64,000 bases of DNA from an uncultured Lachnospiraceae bacterium (GTDB lineage Bacteria; Bacillota; Clostridia; Lachnospirales; Lachnospiraceae), in NCBI GenBank assembly GCA_910577045.1, contig CAJTLB010000004.1:166127-230126 (forward strand). The letters run 5' to 3'. Within the stretch, counting starts at the first letter, position 1. The number at the start of each line of letters is the position of its first letter. Below, piece by piece: positions 43,183-51,815 of this stretch. The translations under genes were made by a program, and so were the position numbers. The notes under the pieces are model-generated. The model saw only the letters and a list, made by a program, of their open reading frames with translations, had not been told where the DNA came from and made no database searches.

Positions 43183-44961
43183 TTAAGCCAGTGTAATTTT
43201 CAACTCCTCCAACTGTTTTTTATCGACTACATTAGGTGCCTCTGACATTAAGCAAGAAGCATCTTTCACCTTTGGAAATGCAATAACATCACGGATATTA
43301 TCCTGTTTAGCCATTAACATCACCAACCTATCAAACCCATAAGCAAGCCCTGCATGTGGTGGCACGCCATATTCAAACGCATTCAGCAAAAACCCAAACT
43401 GCTGGTATGCACTTTCTTTAGAAAATCCAAGTATCTCAAACATCTTTTCTTGTATTTCACCCTGGTAAATACGGACACTTCCCCCGCCAAGCTCTGTGCC
43501 ATTTAAAGTAATATCATACGCCTTTGCCCGCACTTTGCCTGGATCTGTATCTAAAAGAGGAATATCCTCATCCATAGGCATAGTAAATGGATGGTGCATT
43601 GCTACATAACGGTTCTCCTCTTCGGAAAACTCCAAAAGAGGGAATTCTACTACCCATAAAAATTTATATTCTTCTTTTTTTAACAACCCCATTTGTTTAG
43701 CAAGTTCTAAACGAAGTGCGCCAAGTACTGCATAGACAATATTTGTTTTATCTGCTGCAAAGAAAAGTAAATCTCCTGGTTTCCCTTCCAACCTTTCTAC
43801 AATAGCAGAAAGCTCCTCCTCTGCCATAAATTTAGCAAATGAAGATTTATAAGAACCATCTTCCCCAATACTTAAATAAGCTAACCCTTTTGCCCCATAT
43901 CCTTTTGCAAATTCTACTAGTGCATCAATCTTTTTCCTTGGCATAGCTCCTTGCCCATTTGCATTAATGCCCCTTACTGTCCCGCCATTCTCCAATGCCC
44001 CGGTAAATACGCCAAACCCACAGTCCTTAACCAAATCTGAAATATCTTTTAATTCCATCCCAAAACGGATATCTGGCTTATCTGACCCAAAACGGTCCAT
44101 TGCCTCCTGCCATGTCATCCGTGGGATTGGAAGCGGGATCTCTACTCCTAATACTTCCCGGAACAATTTAGCAAGCAGCCTTTCATTTACATCAATCACA
44201 TCATCTACATCTACAAATGACAATTCCATGTCTATTTGTGTAAATTCTGGCTGCCTGTCTGCACGTAAATCCTCGTCCCTATAGCATCTGGCAAGCTGGA
44301 AATACCGATCATATCCAGAACACATCAATAATTGTTTAAATAATTGGGGAGATTGTGGCAAAGCATAAAAATTCCCCGGATGTACACGGCTTGGTACTAA
44401 ATAATCCCTTGCACCTTCTGGCGTACTTTTACAAAGTGTTGGGGTTTCAATCTCCAAAAAACCTTCTTCTGCCAAAAACGCCCTTGCTAATGTAGCAATT
44501 TGGCTTCTCATTATTAAATTCTTTTGTAAGTCTGGTCTCCGTAAATCCAAATAACGGTATTTTAGGCGAATCTCCTCTTTTGTCTGAGAATTTTCCTCTA
44601 TTGGGAAAGGCGGGGTCTGTGATTCTGATAAAATACGGAGCTGCTCTGCACGGATCTCGATCTCCCCTGTTTTCATATTTGGGTTAATATCCTCAGAACG
44701 TGCTTCTACCTTCCCTACAATTGCAACTACAAATTCATTTCGGAGTGTCCCCGCCTTAGTAAATAATTCTTCCTCAATTTCATTCCCATCAAAAATCACC
44801 TGTAAAAGCCCAGAACGGTCCCTGACCAATACAAAAATCATATGGCCTAGGTTCCTCCTTCTTTGTACCCAGCCCATTATTGTAACGGTTTCTCCTATAT
44901 TTTCTTTTGACACCTCTGTACAACGGTGTGTCCTTTTTAAGCCTTTCATTGACTCTGCCAT
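43183..44961 (-). CDS. aspS: aspartyl-tRNA synthetase
   Basis: 592 aa, the bacterial class IIb AspRS size. It has the N-terminal OB fold (VTIMGWVQRRRNLGHMIFV), motif 1 and the flipping loop around TPEGARDYLVPSR, QSPQLFKQLLM, and motif 2 RCYRDEDLRADRQPEFTQID. The GAD insertion domain follows, and motif 3 is GLAYGFDRLVMLM. It charges tRNA-Asp. It lies 14 bp downstream of hisS, a common Firmicute pair, so both should share the hisS promoter. Confidence 0.96.
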   Translation of the reverse strand: MAESMKGLKRTHRCTEVSKENIGETVTIMGWVQRRRNLGHMIFVLVRDRSGLLQVIFDGNEIEEELFTKAGTLRNEFVVAIVGKVEARSEDINPNMKTGEIEIRAEQLRILSESQTPPFPIEENSQTKEEIRLKYRYLDLRRPDLQKNLIMRSQIATLARAFLAEEGFLEIETPTLCKSTPEGARDYLVPSRVHPGNFYALPQSPQLFKQLLMCSGYDRYFQLARCYRDEDLRADRQPEFTQIDMELSFVDVDDVIDVNERLLAKLFREVLGVEIPLPIPRMTWQEAMDRFGSDKPDIRFGMELKDISDLVKDCGFGVFTGALENGGTVRGINANGQGAMPRKKIDALVEFAKGYGAKGLAYLSIGEDGSYKSSFAKFMAEEELSAIVERLEGKPGDLLFFAADKTNIVYAVLGALRLELAKQMGLLKKEEYKFLWVVEFPLLEFSEEENRYVAMHHPFTMPMDEDIPLLDTDPGKVRAKAYDITLNGTELGGGSVRIYQGEIQEKMFEILGFSKESAYQQFGFLLNAFEYGVPPHAGLAYGFDRLVMLMAKQDNIRDVIAFPKVKDASCLMSEAPNVVDKKQLEELKITLA

Positions 44962-44975
44962 TTTTTCCTCCCTTT

Positions 44976-46229
44976 CTAGGCATTTTTATAAAATTCTTTA
45001 AATTCTGTATACCCTTCTTGTATTAATTGTTCTTTCTGGAATTTTTTATTTTTATTCATCCTTACTACTAATACCTGTTCACCACTAGCACGCGTATTCT
45101 GTGCTTCCTTTATTACTTTACATAAGTTTTCGCCACTAATTCCTTTTTCTATTAAAAAAGCAATTTTCTTCTTTTGGGATGGAATTTCAAACCCCTGTTC
45201 CATTAATAGTAAGATAATACGCTCAAACCCTATAGAAAATCCACATGCAGGAGTATCAGCCCCTGTAAATTTCCCAACCATTTTATCATAACGCCCGCCG
45301 CCGCCACAGCTTGCACCAAACTGTGGAATGGAAATCTCAAAGATTGTCCCTGTATAATAAGACATTCCCCGTACCAACGTTGGATCAAAGACCACCTGGA
45401 ATTTAGCAGTTTTTGTTTCACTGACGCTTTCTATAATTTCCTGAAGGTTTTGATATACCTCTTGTTCCAAATAACTTCCTATTTTCTCTGCCAAAAAGGC
45501 TAACCCATTTTCTTGCTTTTCCATTTCGCAAAAAAGCCCTAAATATTTTTCCACATTTTCCTTTGCAAAACCACTTTCTAAAAGCTCCTGTTCTACGCCT
45601 TGGAACCCTATCTTATCCATTTTATCCAAAATAATAAAAACTTTTTCATAAGATTCTTCTGGAAAGCCACTATAAGCTGCCATTGCTTTTAGTATCCTTC
45701 TTTCATTAATCCGAATCTCAAACTCCTCAAACCCAAGTTTTCCAAGCGTTGTCGTAGTAGCTAAAATTAACTCGATCTCTGCTAAATTAGACGGTTCCCC
45801 AAAAATATCAATATCACACTGGCTAAACTGGCGGTAACGTCCTCTTTGCGGCTGGTCTGCCCTCCATACACTTCCTATCTGCAACGCCTTAAATGGAGAT
45901 GGCAAGCTATTCATATTGTTGGAATAGAACCGTACTAATGGCACTGTTAAATCATAACGGAGCCCGCTGTCTGATAAATCATTTTCTGTTTGGGCCGCCT
46001 CTAAATTTAACTTTTCCCCCCGTTTCATAATCTTATAAATTAACTTCTCATTATCCCCACCCTGCTTACTGGTTAAATTTTCAATATGCTCCACACAAGG
46101 AGTCTCTATTGACGTAAAGCCAAAGGCTGCATATGTTTCTTTTATTATATTAATTACATAATCCCGAATCTGCATTTCCTTTGGTAAAATATCTTTCATG
46201 CCTTTTACCGGTTTTTTCACAAGTCCCAT
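44976..46229 (-). CDS. hisS: histidyl-tRNA synthetase
   Basis: 417 aa from ATG 46229 (MGLVKKPVKGMKDILPKE), preceded by GGGAGGAG. An alternative ATG ten codons upstream lacks a site. Class II motifs are clear: TPCVEHIENL, RYDLTVPLVRF, GSVWRADQPQRGRYRQFSQC (motif 2), LVRGMSYYTGTIFEIS (HisA motif) and ACGFSIGFERIILLL (motif 3), then a C-terminal anticodon-binding domain. Start of the hisS-aspS operon. Confidence 0.95.
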   Translation of the reverse strand: MGLVKKPVKGMKDILPKEMQIRDYVINIIKETYAAFGFTSIETPCVEHIENLTSKQGGDNEKLIYKIMKRGEKLNLEAAQTENDLSDSGLRYDLTVPLVRFYSNNMNSLPSPFKALQIGSVWRADQPQRGRYRQFSQCDIDIFGEPSNLAEIELILATTTTLGKLGFEEFEIRINERRILKAMAAYSGFPEESYEKVFIILDKMDKIGFQGVEQELLESGFAKENVEKYLGLFCEMEKQENGLAFLAEKIGSYLEQEVYQNLQEIIESVSETKTAKFQVVFDPTLVRGMSYYTGTIFEISIPQFGASCGGGGRYDKMVGKFTGADTPACGFSIGFERIILLLMEQGFEIPSQKKKIAFLIEKGISGENLCKVIKEAQNTRASGEQVLVVRMNKNKKFQKEQLIQEGYTEFKEFYKNA

Positions 46230-46332
46230 TTTCTTCTCCTCCCGAATGTTATATACCATTTCCTCACACTAACATCCATTTTTTCTCCTTTTTCATTTTA
46301 TTTCCCTATTAATAGGCAACATATTCCATCAT

Positions 46333-46361
46333 ATTTTACAACTTTATTATTTATTTTGCAA
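46333..46361 (-). promoter_or_regulatory. sigma-A promoter of hisS-aspS
   Basis: Minus-strand TTGCAA (46356-46361) and TAAAAT (46333-46338) with a 17-bp spacer, about 100 nt upstream of the hisS ATG. The leader is too short for a T-box, and no T-box signature is seen. Confidence 0.55.
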
Positions 46362-46390
46362 CAAAAGCCGTACTATTGTACGACTTTTGT
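46361..46390 (-). terminator. terminator-like hairpin after the SDR gene
   Basis: ACAAAAGCCGTAC and GTACGACTTTTGT pair with one mismatch around a 4-nt loop, 14 bp after the SDR stop. The U-rich 3' arm supports a Rho-independent terminator. It ends at the hisS -35 box. Confidence 0.6.
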
Positions 46391-46403
46391 TATAAATACT
46401 TTT

Positions 46404-47231
46404 TTAATTTGCATCTTCTTTCCTAGCATTAAGCGAAGCAATCGTCCCACCATCATAAAGAATATCCACGCCAGTTAAGTAACTAGCAGCGTCCGAAACC
46501 ATAAATGCCATCATATTAGCAATTTCAACTGGATCTCCTACACGGCCTAAAGCCCCGCACTTCGCAAAGCTTGCTGCCTCTTCACCCTCAATTTCACCCA
46601 TTGGTGTAGCAAAAGTACCAGGAGAAATAGACACTACACGAATCCCCTTCTTTCCATAGGCAAGAGCTTGTCTTTCTGTATACCACACTACAAAATTCTT
46701 AGAAATTGTGTATGCTGTGCCATTGCGTTGTTGTTCTGGCACCGCACCCAATATTTGCTTTGCCCCATCCAAAAACGCTTCTGTATCCCCCAACGCTAAT
46801 TTATAAACCTGCTTTGGCACCCTGTCAGCAGGTAACATATAGGCAGACATAGAACTCACATTTAAAATAACACTGCCTGCTTCCATAACCTTTGCAAATG
46901 CCTTATCTACATAAATAGTGCCTACCGCATTAATTGCAAAAATTTGTTCTGCACTAGCCATATGGGGAGAAACACCCGCTGCGTGGATTAATACCTTAAC
47001 TATGCCCTGCCCAGCAGCATAAGCAGCCAACTTATCTACCGATCCTTGATCGCTAACATCACAAGGATATGCCTCTGCCTCAATGCCCAATGCGTTTAAT
47101 TCTTTTATTGCATTATCTAGTTTCGCCACAGTCCGGCCCGTAAGGATCACTTTCATATCCTTTCCAACAATCTTAGCAACTTCAAGCCCCATACCACTCC
47201 CGCCGCCTGTGATTACGCAAATATTTCCCAT
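46404..47231 (-). CDS. short-chain dehydrogenase/reductase
   Basis: 275 aa classical SDR: TGGGSGMGLEVAK cofactor loop, IHAAGVSPH (NAG-like), catalytic Ser in LNVSSMSAY and YTISK as YxxxK. The glycine loop with TGRTVAKL suggests NADP or NAD use without a clear choice. An insert of about 45 residues between the Ser and the Tyr recalls 3-alpha-hydroxysteroid dehydrogenase-type SDRs, so a steroid or bile-acid substrate is possible for a gut organism but unproven. It has its own promoter, and GAGGAGG precedes the ATG. Confidence 0.8.
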   Translation of the reverse strand: MGNICVITGGGSGMGLEVAKIVGKDMKVILTGRTVAKLDNAIKELNALGIEAEAYPCDVSDQGSVDKLAAYAAGQGIVKVLIHAAGVSPHMASAEQIFAINAVGTIYVDKAFAKVMEAGSVILNVSSMSAYMLPADRVPKQVYKLALGDTEAFLDGAKQILGAVPEQQRNGTAYTISKNFVVWYTERQALAYGKKGIRVVSISPGTFATPMGEIEGEEAASFAKCGALGRVGDPVEIANMMAFMVSDAASYLTGVDILYDGGTIASLNARKEDAN

Positions 47232-47269
47232 TGTGTTCTCCTCCTCTAATATGTTTTGTATTTTCTTTT

Positions 47270-47298
47270 ATTATGACAGAAAAAAAGGCATATTACAA
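47270..47298 (-). promoter_or_regulatory. promoter of the SDR gene
   Basis: Minus-strand TTGTAA (47293-47298) and CATAAT (47270-47275) spaced 17 bp, about 40 nt upstream of the SDR start codon. Confidence 0.5.
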
Positions 47299-47353
47299 GA
47301 GAATCATATTAAAAATTTTGTAGGATTAAAATACATGTGTTACAACTAAATAG

Positions 47354-47397
47354 AAAAAACAACTTTTGAAGTGTGCTCTTCTTCTGGAGTTGTTTTT
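47354..47397 (-). terminator. Rho-independent terminator upstream of the SDR gene
   Basis: On the minus strand AAAAACAACT pairs with AGTTGTTTTT, with further pairing of GAAG and CTTC inside and a run of six T at the end of the 3' arm. It would stop leftward transcripts arriving from the 47.9-62.9 kb operon before the SDR promoter. Confidence 0.6.
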
Positions 47398-47621
47398 ACA
47401 TTATTTTATATCCTCAAAAAATTTCTCTGTCAGCCACTTCATAGCATCATTTACAAGCCCATAATCTCCATTTCATCTTCAACAACCATTTGTTCCTTAA
47501 AAGCCTAAGAATCTTTTTTCTCATTATAAACTATATAATTCTTTACTGTAAAGTGATTTTCACACATCGAACAGAGTAATAGCTCTCTATAGTTTCCTCC
47601 GCTCCTATCTGAGCTTTCCCT

Positions 47622-47867
47622 TACATCCTCTCTTTTAGCAGATTGATTATCCAAATAATATCAGCCATTTTGTCTCTTGTGAAATCAATTTTATCAATTG
47701 AAGTTACTTTTTCAGTGATATGTAATTCACTTTTTTCAATTGACTTTACTGATTTATAATCATTCTATATTTTTTGTGCTTCAATTTTCTATCTGCACTC
47801 TATGTAAAAATACATAGATTGATTTTCTATTTTTTTATATTTAGAGCAAAGCCTCACCTTAGACATT
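47622..47867 (-). pseudogene. possible decayed small gene after the operon
   Basis: The frame starts at ATG 47867 with GAGGTGAG upstream, reads MSKVRLCSKYKKIENQSMYF, and stays in phase for 82 codons apart from TAG at codons 26 and 34. It continues DFTRDKMADIIWIINLLKER and ends at TAA. Coding-like composition persists across both stops, so it may be a decayed last gene of the operon. Further left (47.4-47.6 kb) are only short open pieces such as NYRELLLCSMCENHFTVKNY and DYGLVNDAMKWLTEKFFEDI, so this roughly 650-bp gap holds no intact gene. I do not recognise the family. Confidence 0.3.
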
Positions 47868-47888
47868 TTTCTCTCACCTCAAAACACA

Positions 47889-49604
47889 TTAAAGGTTTGC
47901 AAATTCCTTCATTATTCTCTCAGAAATTGCATCTCTCTCCTTATAGATTCCTTTAAACTGTTCATATTCAACATACATCTTATGTAGAATCTCTAAAACA
48001 TTCGATTTTTGTTTCTGAATTCTAAGCACAATATTTTTCTTCTTAAAATTATTAGCAATAAAAATACCAGCTCCAGCTATAACACCAATACCAGTGCCCA
48101 CCAATAAAAATAAATTTAAGAAGGGAGAGGCTATGCCACACGCAGCAGCAACACCAAAAGCTATATATGCAATCAAGTTCTTAACAGCAGCCAATTCCCC
48201 TTGTTGTTGATCCTGATAAAACGATTCAACTTTTCTATTTTCAGCAGCTTCTTGAGTAAAATTCACATCTGTACTATAATCGAGAATCTGCACATGATGA
48301 ATATCTTTATACATAGAACGATAATTTTTGAAATATAAATCTGCAGCTTTCTCCTGCAAGGTTTTCACAAGAGTGAACATATTCAAACGCATCTGACCAT
48401 TAACATCATCGTTTCCAAAATCATAAATCCAGCCAATAATACTTGAAATAATATTTAACTCTGATTCTCTTCTCAACAACTCCGCATCAAATTTTTCTTT
48501 TGCCAGCTCAACATCACCACTTAATCGAATAACAAGTTCATTGTATTCAATTTCATTGTATGTTTCAATTTCAACATCATTTGGCTTAGCTAACAGTTCG
48601 TTCAGATATTCCTTCAAATAAGTATTTCTTTCAACTGTTGGAACATTCTTTATTTTCATAATAAATTCAAGAATATTATAATTGTTATTAGCATAATTAG
48701 ACATTCTATTCATGCTACTATAATCCTTACAATATTTTGCCAAAGTAGGTAGATCATATGACTCAGGCTTAAGTAATGAAGTCATTTTTGAACGAATCAG
48801 TCCAACAACCTCCTCTTCACTGTATCCCTCTTTTTTTGCACATTCTACAATTAGTCTATGAATATAATCAGAAATTAATTGGGCAGTCTCATCATCTACA
48901 GTATCTGAAAGTGTTTTACTAATTAACGAAAACAACATAAGGAATGTATTTTCATCACTACCCTTGAGTTCACATTTTTGATACTCTAAAAACCATTTTA
49001 CTACAGCACTATCTCGCCCCATTCTCATATTAAATATCATATAGAACATACAAGAATTCTTCATATCTAATTTTACAGCTTCCGCAATAGCTCTATCTGC
49101 CAACGGTTTGTCATCATTTTTCCAAGCCATAACACTTAATAATGCTGGTGTGAGCCAGAAATCTGGTGTCTTCAAATGCTGCCTTTCAATAGATTTATAA
49201 ATAATTGCATCGCTAACCATATTCAAATCAAGGTTGTCCATCATTCCTTGAACAATCTTTCTAACTGTTCTGAAATTGTTAAAATCATAATACTTCTTAT
49301 TATTAAGTGCTCGTATTCTTTTGTTTGCCAACTCTACATTTTTATAACGAACATAAAGCTTGTTGATTTGTCCTTGAAGTTCATAGGCATCTAAAGCGCA
49401 ATTTATAGAACTGTTAATAGTCCCATTAGCATTATCTAAGGTGTTTCTTATATGCTGATTGTAATCAGCCAAATTCCTTTCTGCTTGATTAACACTATTA
49501 ACAGTAGAACTAATCTCTGATCTCAATGCATTATTCTCTCGTTCAATGCTTCTAAGTTCAGATTCAAGTCTACTTATTTCAGCTCTTAATTCATAATTGC
49601 CCAA
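47889..49604 (-). CDS. coiled-coil membrane protein, paralogue A of three
   Basis: 571 aa, unrecognised family. Residues 1-55 are coiled coil (LRAEISRLESELRSIERENN). Residues about 105-215 hold the block shared with paralogues B and C: FWLTPALLSVMAW, then NMRMGRDSAVVKWFLEY, probably TPR-like helices. A long helical middle follows. Two membrane segments form a hairpin near 475-525 (LIAYIAFGVAAACGIASPF, LLVGTGIGVIAGAGIFIA), and a basic coiled-coil tail ends the protein. With both coiled coils on one side, the topology suggests a large cytoplasmic scaffold anchored by a short hairpin. The start is TTG at 49604, with GGGAGGCG upstream. It is the last intact gene of the operon. Confidence 0.8.
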   Translation of the reverse strand: MGNYELRAEISRLESELRSIERENNALRSEISSTVNSVNQAERNLADYNQHIRNTLDNANGTINSSINCALDAYELQGQINKLYVRYKNVELANKRIRALNNKKYYDFNNFRTVRKIVQGMMDNLDLNMVSDAIIYKSIERQHLKTPDFWLTPALLSVMAWKNDDKPLADRAIAEAVKLDMKNSCMFYMIFNMRMGRDSAVVKWFLEYQKCELKGSDENTFLMLFSLISKTLSDTVDDETAQLISDYIHRLIVECAKKEGYSEEEVVGLIRSKMTSLLKPESYDLPTLAKYCKDYSSMNRMSNYANNNYNILEFIMKIKNVPTVERNTYLKEYLNELLAKPNDVEIETYNEIEYNELVIRLSGDVELAKEKFDAELLRRESELNIISSIIGWIYDFGNDDVNGQMRLNMFTLVKTLQEKAADLYFKNYRSMYKDIHHVQILDYSTDVNFTQEAAENRKVESFYQDQQQGELAAVKNLIAYIAFGVAAACGIASPFLNLFLLVGTGIGVIAGAGIFIANNFKKKNIVLRIQKQKSNVLEILHKMYVEYEQFKGIYKERDAISERIMKEFANL

Positions 49605-49621
49605 TTTTTTCGCCTCCCTTT

Positions 49622-51115
49622 CTAAATGGATACATTAATTGCTCGTTTTTTTCCCCATTCTTCAATTTCTGAAACAAGTTCATTATTAATAATAGAAATG
49701 GGAATAATTGATTCAATTGATTTAACCAGCAATCTTGCATCGATTGTATTTTCTTCTTGAATAAGCATTTGTTGTGCTACTTCTTTAATTGCAGTTTCAA
49801 TATCTGCATATGAATATCGATCTGTCATATCGACCAACTTCTCAAGCAACTCATCAGATGGTGAACATTTTAACGATCCTGTTATATACTGTTCAAGAAC
49901 ACTTCTTCTTTCTCTTGCATTAGGAAGACCCGCATAAAACACTTCTGAAAAGCGTCCTTTTCTATATAACTCATATGGCAAAGCTTTTACATTATTTGCG
50001 GTTGCCACTATAAAAACCTTATTCGATGACTCTTGAATCCAAAAAAGGAATTCTCCTAACACTCTTTTTCCTGTTTCATTTCCGGAATCCGTTGTTGAAA
50101 GCACCTTCTCAATTTCATCTATCCAAAGCACACATGGAGATATGTTTTCAATGAATTGAAGGGCTTCTCTCATCTTTTTTTCACTTTCTCCTACCCATTT
50201 ATCAAAGACAGAACCTATATCAAATCTAAATAGCGGAAGTTCCCATTCTTGTGCAACCAACTTTGCGGTTAATGATTTTCCGCATCCTGGAACCCCCACA
50301 AGTAAAATTCCCTTCGGTGCGCTGAGCTCATACTCAGCCAGCTGCTCCTCTGGTAAAAAGAAAATTCTCTTTTTCTCATCAAGCCATCTTTTTAGCCTGT
50401 CCATACCCGAGACTTTATACATTTTATTTACATTTATGTGTTGAACTGCTCCTATCTTTGGATACAAACGTTTCTTTTGCGATGCAAACCTATAAATCTT
50501 ATCCCTTCGTAAACCCTGATTTCCTATAATTTCCGAAGCTAGCATATTTTCTATCTGAATTTCAGAAAAACCCCTTAACAATGCAGCAGCATATATAATA
50601 TCCTGCTCTTGCCAATCAATTGTAAATCTTCCAGAATACATTTTAATAAATTTCCGTATCTGGCTAATTCGCTCATTACCATCAGGTAAATCCAGCGATA
50701 TAAGCATTCCAAAGGCTGAAATTCGACTCCATGCCTGATCAGTAGTTATTAAAACAACAACTCCATTATTTTCCTTCGCTATATATAGTATATTCATTAA
50801 TTCGCGTGAATATGTATTATCGTCCGAAATTCTACGCACATCTCCCAAAACTATATTTAAGCTTCTCTGCTTTTTTAGTTGTTTAAGGAAGTATCCTAAT
50901 GGCTCATCCTCTGTATCAATGCTGTCGCCCTTTACACCGAGACATTTTACCTGTTTTGCATCAGTATAATAAAGCATACTGATTTGACTCTCACTTGAAA
51001 TTTCATTCAGCATCCTTTCAACACGTTCTCTCTCATCTGAATGAATAATGACAAGTGGTGTTCGTGCATATATGTAATTAATTAATTCTTTTTTTGCCTC
51101 AACAAAATTGGACAT
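49622..51115 (-). CDS. Ycf46-like AAA+ ATPase
   Basis: 497 aa. The N-terminal about 230 residues look like the degenerate ATPase-like half of Ycf46 (ARTPLVIIHSDERERVERML to VVVLITTDQAWSRI). The C-terminal AAA+ module has Walker A GVPGCGKSLTAK (about 271), FDKWVGESEKKMREAL, Walker B PCVLWIDEIEKVL (about 330), sensor 1 FIVATANNV and arginine finger RKGRFSEVF. All catalytic residues are present. In this operon it probably remodels or disassembles one of the coiled-coil proteins. That target is inferred only from context. Confidence 0.88.
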   Translation of the reverse strand: MSNFVEAKKELINYIYARTPLVIIHSDERERVERMLNEISSESQISMLYYTDAKQVKCLGVKGDSIDTEDEPLGYFLKQLKKQRSLNIVLGDVRRISDDNTYSRELMNILYIAKENNGVVVLITTDQAWSRISAFGMLISLDLPDGNERISQIRKFIKMYSGRFTIDWQEQDIIYAAALLRGFSEIQIENMLASEIIGNQGLRRDKIYRFASQKKRLYPKIGAVQHINVNKMYKVSGMDRLKRWLDEKKRIFFLPEEQLAEYELSAPKGILLVGVPGCGKSLTAKLVAQEWELPLFRFDIGSVFDKWVGESEKKMREALQFIENISPCVLWIDEIEKVLSTTDSGNETGKRVLGEFLFWIQESSNKVFIVATANNVKALPYELYRKGRFSEVFYAGLPNARERRSVLEQYITGSLKCSPSDELLEKLVDMTDRYSYADIETAIKEVAQQMLIQEENTIDARLLVKSIESIIPISIINNELVSEIEEWGKKRAINVSI

Positions 51116-51125
51116 ATCAACACCT

Positions 51126-51617
51126 CTAATACATATTTTTTATTTTTTTCAAATTCTTTTTACAAATATAAACGTAGTCCTGTATGAATACACTATTATC
51201 TGCATATTCTATCCTTTTTAGATATTTTATAAATGATTCTATAAAAAATTTTAAATTTCTTATAATTTCCTCCGATATTTTACTTTTTACAGATTTCGAA
51301 TAATCCGGAATCTGTAAAAAGAACATACAGTTTATGTAATGCTTTCTAAATCTCGAAAATGCCACTTCTGCAATTTCTAAATCCATCTCTTCTAAGCATA
51401 ATGTCATTTGTTTTTGAAGTCTACCAACTGATTCCCTAAGCATATATTCCTCAAGCTTTGCTAACTGGTTATATATCATCATGTCATATGAATTACCAAA
51501 AGAATAAGGATATACCTCTTTTAATTCATTAAGTTCTTCACAAGCCAATCCTTTTGTCATCACGCCAGAGATTAAAGAAATCCAATCTTCATATGAAATA
51601 TATTTCACATTATCCAT
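51126..51617 (-). CDS. small all-helical protein of the operon
   Basis: 163 aa, unrecognised. It is predicted helical throughout, with a charged N-terminus (SYEDWISLISGVM), a central helix pair (NQLAKLEEYMLRESVGRLQK) and a very basic end (YICKKNLKKIKNMY). No signal peptide or membrane span. It starts 3 bp after the 56-aa gene and ends 10 bp before the AAA+ start, so it is translated with them and may be an adaptor for the ATPase. Confidence 0.65.
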   Translation of the reverse strand: MDNVKYISYEDWISLISGVMTKGLACEELNELKEVYPYSFGNSYDMMIYNQLAKLEEYMLRESVGRLQKQMTLCLEEMDLEIAEVAFSRFRKHYINCMFFLQIPDYSKSVKSKISEEIIRNLKFFIESFIKYLKRIEYADNSVFIQDYVYICKKNLKKIKNMY

Positions 51618-51620
51618 AAC

Positions 51621-51791
51621 TTATTTCAAAAAGCTGAATGGAGGCTCAAGACTCCAGTTTGGAAGTTTTTTATTCATCTCCTTAAGTCTCTCATCTGAAA
51701 CATCATATGTATTACTTTCATTTGAACTAAAATTCTCCTGAATTCTCTGCTCAAGCATCTCACCTAACTCTAAATTCATTTCGTTATCCAT
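51621..51791 (-). CDS. 56-aa acidic small protein
   Basis: Too short for routine gene calls but convincing. AAAGGAG lies seven bases before ATG 51791; the frame fills the gap between paralogue B and the 163-aa gene and stops 3 bp before the latter. It begins MDNEMNLELGEMLEQRIQEN and ends LPNWSLEPPFSFLK. The acidic N-terminal helix and a Trp/Pro-rich end suggest a disordered linker or short interaction motif, perhaps for the neighbouring AAA+ ATPase. No known family recognised. Confidence 0.65.
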   Translation of the reverse strand: MDNEMNLELGEMLEQRIQENFSSNESNTYDVSDERLKEMNKKLPNWSLEPPFSFLK

Positions 51792-51815
51792 ATTGTTTCT
51801 CCTTTCAATCGCATC

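Noticed and set aside
46230..46403. T-box leader before hisS-aspS
   Set aside because: The leader is only about 100 nt and lacks a T-box sequence and an antiterminator pair. A short 20-codon frame overlapping the hisS start shows no His codons and is probably chance.
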